This document shows, piece by piece, positions 1-5,131 of a stretch of 5,131 nucleotides of DNA. Position numbers and translations under genes: made by a program. The stretch covers positions 1-5,131 of the forward strand of contig CATPAO010000002.1 in the NCBI GenBank assembly GCA_955652025.1. The letters are read 5' to 3'. Under the pieces are notes generated by a model. That model saw nothing but the letters and a program-made list of their open reading frames with translations. It searched no databases and had not been told where the DNA came from. Numbering within the stretch: the first letter of the stretch is position 1; the number at the start of each line of letters is the position of its first letter. Origin of the DNA: Casimicrobiaceae bacterium. GTDB lineage: Bacteria > Pseudomonadota > Gammaproteobacteria > Burkholderiales > Casimicrobiaceae.

Positions 1-1
1 C

Positions 2-958
2 AATTCGAGAGTCCTTTCGGACGCGGCGGACATTCAGGCTCGGTTTCGGCAAGCGAAGCCGTTTCGCCATGTCGCGGTTGACGATTTTCTCGACCCGGAC
101 AAGTGCGAGGCGCTGCTGCGCGACTTTCCCTCTTTCAACGAAAAATACGCGATGAACGAGCATGGCCTGGTCGGCCGCAAGGCCGTCGTCGAGCGCGTCT
201 CGGAAGTGAGCCCGTTTTACAAGGCCTTCTATCAATACATCAACTCGCCCTCGTTTCTGGAGACAATGAGCGAGCTCACCGGCATCCCGGATTTGATCGC
301 GGACAAGACGCTACTCGGTGGCGGGACGCACGACAACCTGGACGGGCAGGGCCTCAACGTGCACGTCGATTTCAACATCGACGAGCGTCGAATGCTGCAC
401 CGTCGCGTCAATCTCCTGATCTATCTCAACAAGGAATGGGAGCAGGCGTGGGGTGGCGCGATCGAGCTGCATTCGAATCCGCGGAGCCCGGCGGCCGACG
501 AAGTCGCGAGCTTCCTTCCGTTGTTCAATCGCGCCGTCATCTTCGAAACGAACGAGTACTCGTGGCACGGCTTCCGGCGCATCGAATTGCCGGCCGACAA
601 GAAGAGTCTTTCGCGCAAGTCCTTCTCGATCTACCTCTACACGAAGGACCGGCCCGCCGAGGAGGTCGTCGCACCGCACACGACGTTCTACCTTTCGCAG
701 CCGCTCCCGGAACACATCAAGCCCGGACACACGCTTACCGAAAGCGACATGCTCCAACTCCACATCTGCATGCAGGACCGCGATGGTTTGCTCAACATGT
801 ACCAAAGGCTCTTGATAGAGAAGGAGCAGCGCCTGCGCGATTTCCTGACACTGAATCAGGATGGCAAAATTGGCCACGATGCGATCTTGTCGTCCCGTTC
901 CTGGAAACTCGTGATGACATTGCATCGATTGAAATATCGTTTGCTTCACCCGTTTTGA
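2..958 (+). CDS. 2-oxoglutarate/Fe(II)-dependent oxygenase, 5' partial
   Basis: The frame is open from the first bases of the window to the TGA at 956-958, giving 318 visible residues. No ATG, GTG or TTG lies in frame before the ATG at 152. The 50 codons ahead of it read like the normal start of this family (PFRHVAVDDFLDPDKCEALL), so the true start lies just upstream and only a few residues are probably missing. Counting from the ATG at 152, the iron ligands are H71 and D73 (motif HVDFN) and H139 (SWHG). R155, in RKSFSIYLY, is the likely 2-oxoglutarate carboxylate binder. This is the double-stranded beta-helix layout of the prolyl-4-hydroxylase-like 2OG-FeII_Oxy_3 group. Such enzymes hydroxylate a substrate using O2 and 2-oxoglutarate, releasing CO2 and succinate; the substrate here is unknown. 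After the fold comes a helical, charged tail (residues about 200-268) containing SSRSWKL. There is no signal peptide in the visible part, so it is probably cytoplasmic. The methyltransferase starts 7 bases downstream, which suggests an operon. Confidence 0.88.
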   Translation, partial: NSRVLSDAADIQARFRQAKPFRHVAVDDFLDPDKCEALLRDFPSFNEKYAMNEHGLVGRKAVVERVSEVSPFYKAFYQYINSPSFLETMSELTGIPDLIADKTLLGGGTHDNLDGQGLNVHVDFNIDERRMLHRRVNLLIYLNKEWEQAWGGAIELHSNPRSPAADEVASFLPLFNRAVIFETNEYSWHGFRRIELPADKKSLSRKSFSIYLYTKDRPAEEVVAPHTTFYLSQPLPEHIKPGHTLTESDMLQLHICMQDRDGLLNMYQRLLIEKEQRLRDFLTLNQDGKIGHDAILSSRSWKLVMTLHRLKYRLLHPF

Positions 959-965
959 CGGCGCG

Positions 966-1796
966 ATGATCAAGCCATTCTGGACGAAGCCTCGCGGTTC
1001 TGCCGACGTCAGAGCTTGTCCCGTATGCGGCCAATCTTGCGCCATGGAGATCGGTCGGCTCAAGACCAACGTAATGCTGGGTCTCCAAAGAAGCGAGTAC
1101 AACCTTGCTCAGTGTCAGGCTTGCGAGCTTGTCTACCTTTCTCCGCAGCCTTCGGATGCGGACCTCCGCACGATGTATGTGGATTCGCCGCAATTCAACA
1201 ATCCGACCTATACCGATCCCGCTCGCGTTGACGCGATCATGGAATACATTACAGGGTGCTTGAGTCGTGTGTTGCAACGCTCAGGCCGGCCGGCCAACGT
1301 CGCCGTATCTGTTTTGGAAGTCGGCGCAGGCCTCGCGTGGATGTGCCGCGCGGCGAAGTCGCTTTCCCCGGTGCATGTCACGATCGCACAGGACATCTCT
1401 CCGGAAGCGGCGGCAAATTGCCCATGGGTAGACTTTTACATTCTCGGCGATCTCTTCGACCCATCGATCGAGCGATACGCCCCTTATCACGTCGTTTCGC
1501 TCACGCACGTCATCGAGCATCTCGTCGATCCCGTCGCCGCCATGCGCCGCTGCAAGACTTTGCTTCATCCCGGTGGAACCATCTTCGTTACGGCGCCGCA
1601 CCGGCCCGTCGGATGGAGAGAATATTCGAACAAGATCTCGCTTTGGGAAACCTATTCGTATAATCACGTCCCGGCCCATATCCAGTATTTTGCGAAAAAG
1701 AGCATGCACAAGCTGGCAGGCGAGACCGGGTGTGTGCTTGACTATTGGAGCCACGCTCACGAGCAAGGGCAAGCGTTCGAGGCGTGGCTCCGCTAG
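966..1796 (+). CDS. SAM-dependent methyltransferase with N-terminal zinc-ribbon-like motif
   Basis: The product is 276 residues. Near the N-terminus CPVCG (C18, C21) and CQAC (C50, C53) form a four-cysteine set like the zinc-binding head of sugar C-methyltransferases and related class I enzymes. The Rossmann core follows. Motif I is VLEVGAGLA at 116-124, where the usual third glycine is alanine (A124). An acidic residue sits at the end of strand 2 (D143, in AQDIS). HVIEHL at 181-186 and HPGGTIFVTAP at 201-211 are typical of the Methyltransf_23/12 group, as is the late segment HIQYFAKKSMHKLAGETG. It should transfer a methyl group from S-adenosylmethionine; the acceptor cannot be read from the sequence. 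The ATG at 966 lies 7 bases after the oxygenase stop, with no convincing Shine-Dalgarno, so translational coupling is likely. The context suggests tailoring of a surface glycan or secondary metabolite, by inference only. The last 15 codons contain a strong inverted repeat (1747-1791). Confidence 0.88.
   Translation: MIKPFWTKPRGSADVRACPVCGQSCAMEIGRLKTNVMLGLQRSEYNLAQCQACELVYLSPQPSDADLRTMYVDSPQFNNPTYTDPARVDAIMEYITGCLSRVLQRSGRPANVAVSVLEVGAGLAWMCRAAKSLSPVHVTIAQDISPEAAANCPWVDFYILGDLFDPSIERYAPYHVVSLTHVIEHLVDPVAAMRRCKTLLHPGGTIFVTAPHRPVGWREYSNKISLWETYSYNHVPAHIQYFAKKSMHKLAGETGCVLDYWSHAHEQGQAFEAWLR
1747..1791. repeat. Perfect 10-bp inverted repeat at the 3' end of the methyltransferase gene
   Basis: GGAGCCACGC at 1747-1756 is the exact reverse complement of GCGTGGCTCC at 1782-1791, with a 25-base spacer. 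A T-G wobble (1757/1781) could extend the stem by one pair. It lies within the last 15 codons and ends just before the TAG at 1794-1796. No T-run follows directly; the nearest is the T6 at 1823-1828. It could form a stable mRNA hairpin that protects the 3' end or aids termination, but this is an inference. Confidence 0.55.
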
Positions 1797-1907
1797 CGAT
1801 TCGTAAAATCCCCGACGCTGCATTTTTTGCAAGCGGCGCGGTTGATCGCGCTAAGGCCCGGGCCGGGTTGCGAGCGGGTTGGCAGCCGTTGATTCAGGCT
1901 GGATTCG
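1797..1907. other. Convergent intergenic region with weak hairpins
   Basis: These 111 bases separate the stop of the methyltransferase (+) from the stop of the aldo/keto reductase (-). A hairpin can be drawn with arms 1816-1822 and 1828-1835 (CGCTGCA against TGCAAGCG, one bulged A, T5 loop). A second pairs 1836-1840 with 1847-1851. GGCCCGGGCC at 1855-1864 is a perfect palindrome. On the - strand the first hairpin is followed about 8 bases later by TTTT, so it could be a poor terminator for the reductase. None has the classic GC stem followed at once by a T-tract, and no gene is visible. Confidence 0.35.
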
Positions 1908-2909
1908 TCAACTCGGGCGCCGGCCGTAGAACGGATATTGCGGATCGTTGTACCCGGGCGTCGACGGATGTCCGGGCGGCACTAGCGAATCGACGAGCGC
2001 TTCGTCGTCGGCCGACCATGCGGTGCCGATGGCCTCGACGTAGTCGTTCCATTGGGCGAGTGTGCGCGGGCCCGCAATGATCGACGTGACGACGCGATTC
2101 GCCCACAGCCACGCGAGCGCGAACTGCGTCGCGCTGCGGCCGGTCTTTTCCGCGTGCGCCTTCAACTTTTGCGCGATCGCCACCGATTCCTCGCGGAACT
2201 CCGTCTCCATGAACCGCCGATCCTTCCGTCCGGCGCGCGAATCCTCGGGAATCGCACCGGAGACATATTTGCCCGTCAACAGTCCGCGTGCGATCGGCGA
2301 GTACGGCGCGACGCCGAGACCGTAGTGGTCGCAGGCGGGCAGAATCTCCACCTCCGGCATCCGATTGAGCAGGTTGTAGTACGGTTGGCAGACGACCGGC
2401 GGCGGCACGCCGAGCCTATCGCACCAGCGGATCACCTCGGCGATCCGCCATCCGCGCAAGTTCGACACACCGAAGTAGCGAATCTTGCCGGCGCGTATCA
2501 AATCGCCCATCGCGGCAACCGTTTCGGCGATCGGCGTCGTGGGGTCGTCGCGATGCAGGTAATAGATGTCGATCCAGTCGGTGGCAAGCCGTTTCAAGCT
2601 GCCGTCGCAGGCCTGGAAGATCCAGCGCCGCGACGAGCCACCATCGTGCGGCGCGGAGGTCATGACGTTGCCGACCTTCGTCGCAAGGATCCAACGGTTG
2701 CGCCGGCCATGAATCGCCGTGCCCACGATCGCTTCCGCCGCGCCCTTGGTATAGACGTCGGCGGTGTCGATGAAGTTGACGCCGGCGTCGAACGCGTGCG
2801 CGACGATTTCGCTCGCGGCGGCGGCTTCGGTCCGATCGCCGAACATCATCGTACCGAGGCAGAGCACCGAGACCTCGAGTCCACTATTGCCAAGACGGTG
2901 GAATTGCAT
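1908..2909 (-). CDS. Aldo/keto reductase family oxidoreductase
   Basis: The product is 333 residues from the ATG at 2907-2909 to the TGA at 1908-1910. This start gives the standard family opening MQFHRLGNSGLEVSVLCLGT. A GTG at 2990 in the same frame would add 27 residues unlike the family, so it was not used. The protein is a TIM-barrel NAD(P)H-dependent oxidoreductase that reduces aldehydes or ketones. The catalytic tetrad is complete: D48 and Y53 (in FIDTADVY), K78 (ATK) and H119 (YYLHRDD). Other family marks are GVSN at 147-150, QPYYNLLNR at 175-183, APYSPIARGLLTGKY at 201-215, and the cofactor-phosphate loop AGPRTLAQW at 279-287. The C-terminal PPGHPSTPGY...GR is a known signature of the bacterial AKR subgroup related to YajO/Tas-like enzymes. 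Substrate and physiological role cannot be assigned. It is probably monocistronic: it converges with the methyltransferase and diverges from the ribonuclease. It is predicted cytosolic, with no signal peptide or membrane segment. Confidence 0.92.
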   Translation of the reverse strand: MQFHRLGNSGLEVSVLCLGTMMFGDRTEAAAASEIVAHAFDAGVNFIDTADVYTKGAAEAIVGTAIHGRRNRWILATKVGNVMTSAPHDGGSSRRWIFQACDGSLKRLATDWIDIYYLHRDDPTTPIAETVAAMGDLIRAGKIRYFGVSNLRGWRIAEVIRWCDRLGVPPPVVCQPYYNLLNRMPEVEILPACDHYGLGVAPYSPIARGLLTGKYVSGAIPEDSRAGRKDRRFMETEFREESVAIAQKLKAHAEKTGRSATQFALAWLWANRVVTSIIAGPRTLAQWNDYVEAIGTAWSADDEALVDSLVPPGHPSTPGYNDPQYPFYGRRPS

Positions 2910-2941
2910 CGTTTGCGAACTCGAGTGTGCCGATGGGAGCT

Positions 2942-3022
2942 CGCATCGTGCAATAAACACCGGTGGCGCGCAACCCGAGGCTTCTTTCACGCAATGACAG
3001 GAAAGCTGCAGGGCACGATGCG
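2942..3022. repeat. 10-bp inverted repeat in the divergent intergenic region, possible operator
   Basis: CGCATCGTGC at 2942-2951 is the exact reverse complement of GCACGATGCG at 3013-3022, with 61 bases between the arms. A third, shorter copy, GCATCGT at 2906-2912, overlaps the start codon of the aldo/keto reductase. Three copies of one heptamer in a 250-base divergent region are compatible with binding of a regulator shared by the two genes. No regulator gene is present in the window, and chance is not excluded. Confidence 0.35.
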
Positions 3023-3117
3023 GACGCCGTCGCGACTCTCGCAGAAGCGGATTCGCTGTGTGAGTGCCGCCATGGGTCGAAATGCGCCGGTCCGGTCAGG
3101 GGTGTCCCAGCGTCATC

Positions 3118-3123
3118 TATAAT
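3118..3123 (+). promoter_or_regulatory. Sigma-70 -10 box (TATAAT) for the ribonuclease gene
   Basis: A perfect TATAAT lies 34 bases before the ATG at 3158, in a GC-rich stretch where such a hexamer stands out. Transcription would start near 3130, giving a leader of about 28 bases. The -35 region is poor: the best candidate is CGGTCA at 3093-3098 with a 19-base spacer, matching TTGACA at three positions. The leader is pyrimidine-rich with no Shine-Dalgarno. The box argues that the ribonuclease starts at 3158 and not at a GTG farther upstream. Confidence 0.6.
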
Positions 3124-3157
3124 CAATCCCCTCCGCTGCACTGCACCTTCTCTTCCC

Positions 3158-5017
3158 ATGCATGTCTTGTTCGAGGACGACGGCCAGCTGAAGGCCGGTA
3201 CCGTTCTCGCCGATCACGATGCGTCGCTGCAGGTCGAGGCCGCATCGGGCAAGCGACTCAAGATCAAGGCGGCGAACGTCCTTTTGCGCTTCGCGTCACC
3301 GGGGCCATCGGAAGCGATCGACGACGCGCACAGGCTTGTCGCCGATTTGGACGCCGCTTTCCTGTGGGAGGTGATGGGCGAGGCGGAGTTCGGCTTCGGC
3401 GATCTCGCGCGCGAGTATTACGGCCGCACGCCTGCGCCGGGCGAGGCGACTGCGGTGGCGATGCTGCTCGCATCGTCGCCGATGTATTTTTATCGCAAGG
3501 GCAAGGGACGCTATCGCAAGGCGCCGCCCGATGCCCTCAAGGCCGCGCTGGCATCGGTCGAGCGGAAAAAAAAGGACGCAGCGAAGAGCGAAAGTTGGGT
3601 CGCGGAGCTCGCGGCGCGGCGACTGCCCGAGGCGCTGTCCGACAAGTTGGCGATGCTGCTCTACAAGCCGGACAAGAACTCGCTCGAATGGAAGGCGCTG
3701 GCACAAGCGTGCGATGCGCAAAAGACGAACCCCGTCGAGCTCCTCGCCGCGTGCGGCGCGATCGCCTCGTCGCACGACTATCACTTCGAGCGTTTTCTCG
3801 CCGAGACGTTTCCGAACGGCGTCGAATTTCCCGCCACCGGTCCGTTGCCTCCGCTCCCCGAGCTGCCGGTCGCGACGGTGCGCGCATTCTCGATCGACGA
3901 CGCGACGACCACCGAAATCGACGACGCGTTTTCGGTGACCGAGCTCCCCGGCGGCGGCTGGCGTGCCGGCATTCATATCGCGTGCCCGGCGTTGCTGCTG
4001 CCTCGCGGCTCGGGCGAGGACGCGATTGCGCGCGCGCGCCTCTCCACTGTGTACATGCCCGGCCGCAAGCTGACGATGCTGCCCGAACCCGTGGTCGCCG
4101 CGTTCACGCTGCGGGCGGGTGCGACGCCACCCGCACTCTCGCTCTACCTCGATCTCGACGACGCCGGCTCGATTCGACGCACGTCGACCGAGGTCGAGCG
4201 CGTCCCGATCGCCGCGAATTTGCGCTTGAACGAAATCGACGACGCGTTCGCGAACGATCTGCCGTCACCGGAAGACCCGCCGTGGACGCCCGAGCTCCGA
4301 ACGTTGCACAAACTCGCGCAGCGCCTTGCGGAGGCACGCGGCAAGGCCGACATTCAACGCATCGACTACAGCTTTCACGTCGACTGGGCCGCCGCCGGGG
4401 CGAACGGCGAGGCGGGGCGTGTTGCGATCGTGCCACGGCCGCGCGGCAGCCCGCTCGACACGCTGATCGCGGAATTGATGATTCACGTGAACAACACGTG
4501 GGGCAAGGCGCTTGCTGACGCGCATGCGCCCGGGCTCTATCGCGTGCAATCGAACGGCAAGGTCAAGATGAGCACACGACCGGGTGAGCATCAGGGTCTC
4601 GGGTTGTCGCACTATCTGTGGGCAAGCTCCCCGCTCCGCCGCTATGCCGACCTCGCCAACCAGCGCCAACTGTTGGCGGTGATCGACGGGCGCCGGCCGC
4701 CCTACGCGGAGAACGACGCCGAGCTGTTCGCGGCGCTGACCGATTTCGAGACGACCTATTCCCACTATGCGGATTTCCAGAACCGGATGGAGCACTACTG
4801 GTGTCTGCGCTGGCTGCTGCAGGAGGATGTGCACGAGGCCGCCGCGTCGGTCGTCCGCGACACGCTGGTGCGCTTCGAGCGTTTGCCATTGATCGTGCGG
4901 CTTGCCGACTTGCCGCCGCAGGCACCCGACACGCGCGTCCGTGTCGCAATCGGTCGTATCGATCTTCTTGCCGCAACGCTCGAATGCCGCTACGCGGGGC
5001 TGGCGGCGACTACATGA
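3158..5017 (+). CDS. RNB-domain (RNase II/R family) 3'-5' exoribonuclease
   Basis: The product is 619 residues, close to E. coli RNase II (644). It should degrade single-stranded RNA processively from the 3' end to nucleoside 5'-monophosphates in the cytoplasm. An N-terminal small beta-domain (about 1-45, starting MHVLFEDDGQLKAGTVLAD) is followed by a helical winged-helix-like region (about 55-135). A lysine-rich linker (ERKKKD, 135-140) comes next, then the RNB core from about 240 to 540. The metal site is SIDDATTTEIDDAFSV (245-260). By alignment to E. coli RNase II, D247 matches D201, E253 matches D207, and D255 and D256 match D209 and D210. The aspartate-to-glutamate change is seen in other RNB branches. 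SSPLRRYADLANQR (490-503) supplies the equivalent of R500 as R494, and E545 matches E542. The last 75 or so residues take the place of the S1 domain but are only weakly S1-like. The ATG at 3158 is chosen because it gives the family N-terminus and follows a TATAAT box by 34 bases. A GTG at 2963 in the same frame would cross that promoter. An A8 run sits in codons 137-139. The stop codon abuts a GC-rich repeat. Confidence 0.92.
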   Translation: MHVLFEDDGQLKAGTVLADHDASLQVEAASGKRLKIKAANVLLRFASPGPSEAIDDAHRLVADLDAAFLWEVMGEAEFGFGDLAREYYGRTPAPGEATAVAMLLASSPMYFYRKGKGRYRKAPPDALKAALASVERKKKDAAKSESWVAELAARRLPEALSDKLAMLLYKPDKNSLEWKALAQACDAQKTNPVELLAACGAIASSHDYHFERFLAETFPNGVEFPATGPLPPLPELPVATVRAFSIDDATTTEIDDAFSVTELPGGGWRAGIHIACPALLLPRGSGEDAIARARLSTVYMPGRKLTMLPEPVVAAFTLRAGATPPALSLYLDLDDAGSIRRTSTEVERVPIAANLRLNEIDDAFANDLPSPEDPPWTPELRTLHKLAQRLAEARGKADIQRIDYSFHVDWAAAGANGEAGRVAIVPRPRGSPLDTLIAELMIHVNNTWGKALADAHAPGLYRVQSNGKVKMSTRPGEHQGLGLSHYLWASSPLRRYADLANQRQLLAVIDGRRPPYAENDAELFAALTDFETTYSHYADFQNRMEHYWCLRWLLQEDVHEAAASVVRDTLVRFERLPLIVRLADLPPQAPDTRVRVAIGRIDLLAATLECRYAGLAATT

Positions 5018-5131
5018 CGACCCCCACGCTCACTGCGTTCGCTGCCCCGAAGGGGGAGCAAGCCTCCCTTGGGACGGCCCGGCGGGAGGCGGGACGACCC
5101 CTACGCTCACTGCGCTCGCTGCCCCCCGGAC
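5016..5131. repeat. GC-rich intergenic repeat, two direct copies 77 bases apart
   Basis: The segment 5016-5048 recurs at 5093-5125 with 31 of 33 bases identical (mismatches at 5025/5102 and 5038/5115). The shared core is CGCTCACTGCG followed by TCGCTGCCCC. The copies are in direct orientation, and the second runs to the window edge, so more units may follow. The first begins inside the TGA stop of the ribonuclease gene. Similar GC-rich blocks are common between genes in Burkholderiales, by recall and not by search. No coding capacity is apparent. Confidence 0.65.
5041..5059 (+). terminator. Candidate hairpin after the ribonuclease gene
   Basis: GCTGCCCC at 5041-5048 can pair with GGGGGAGC at 5052-5059 around a GAA loop, giving seven pairs and one G-G mismatch. 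A second hairpin follows, with GCCTCCC (5062-5068) against GGGAGGC (5084-5090) and a 15-base loop. Both are stable and lie 24-73 bases past the stop, but neither is followed by a T-tract. They could slow polymerase or block 3' exonucleases; intrinsic termination is not shown. Confidence 0.35.

Noticed and set aside
152..958. Taking the ATG at 152 as the true start of the oxygenase
   Set aside because: The frame is open from position 2, and the 50 codons before 152 read as a normal family N-terminus, so the gene is 5' truncated by the window edge.
311..1102. Long antisense reading frame opposite the oxygenase and the start of the methyltransferase
   Set aside because: It mirrors the codon bias of the sense genes, shows no recognisable domain, and the sense proteins carry complete catalytic motifs.
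1816..1835. Hairpin with T5 loop as an intrinsic terminator for the methyltransferase
   Set aside because: The T-run lies in the loop and not after the stem, and the stem is short with a bulge.
2910..2990. 27-codon extension of the aldo/keto reductase from a GTG at 2990
   Set aside because: AKR proteins normally start at the MQFHRLGNSG-type sequence, and the added residues are low in family character.
2052..3122. Long + strand reading frame opposite the aldo/keto reductase
   Set aside because: It is arginine-rich and without domain features; the - strand protein has a full AKR tetrad and family signatures.
2963..3157. 65-codon N-terminal extension of the ribonuclease from a GTG at 2963
   Set aside because: It would run through the TATAAT box, has no similarity to the family, and the ATG at 3158 gives the expected N-terminus.
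3064..4518. 484-codon frame overlapping the ribonuclease gene as an independent gene
   Set aside because: Its translation is a low-information Arg/Ala/Gly-rich product typical of an out-of-frame GC-rich gene. It is kept only as the possible -1 frameshift extension.
5018..5131. CRISPR-like or tandem-array interpretation of the terminal repeat
   Set aside because: Only two copies are visible, with a structured, conserved-looking GC-rich segment between them instead of a unique spacer.

Overview
This is a GC-rich window from a proteobacterial chromosome. By recall of the families, the closest match is Burkholderiales (Burkholderia/Paraburkholderia-like). Three things suggest this: GC-biased third codon positions, an RNB exoribonuclease whose N-terminus resembles the betaproteobacterial version, and a short GC-rich intergenic repeat of a kind common in that order. 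No search could be run, so the assignment is an inference.

Layout: (1) Positions 2-1796 hold two + strand genes only 7 bases apart. The first is a 5'-truncated 2-oxoglutarate/Fe(II) oxygenase. The second is a SAM-dependent methyltransferase with an N-terminal zinc-ribbon-like region. They look like the downstream end of a longer cluster that adds tailoring groups to a glycan or small molecule. (2) A 111-base convergent gap (1797-1907) with weak hairpins separates them from a - strand aldo/keto reductase (1908-2909). (3) A 248-base divergent region (2910-3157) has a perfect TATAAT box near the ribonuclease gene and a 10-bp inverted repeat. (4) A 619-residue RNB-family 3'-5' exoribonuclease fills 3158-5017. 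(5) The last 114 bases are a GC-rich intergenic repeat with two direct copies of a 33-base segment, 77 bases apart, plus two hairpins.

The oxygenase and methyltransferase plausibly act in sequence, one hydroxylating and one methylating a sugar or lipid-linked intermediate. The reductase and the ribonuclease are divergently transcribed and have no obvious functional link. They look like chromosomal backbone next to an accessory cluster. No tRNA, rRNA, CRISPR array, transposase or prophage gene was seen. I found no clear new defence or mobile system. The items most worth checking are the oxygenase-methyltransferase pair, the terminal repeat, the inverted repeat between the divergent genes and the A8 slippery site in the ribonuclease gene.
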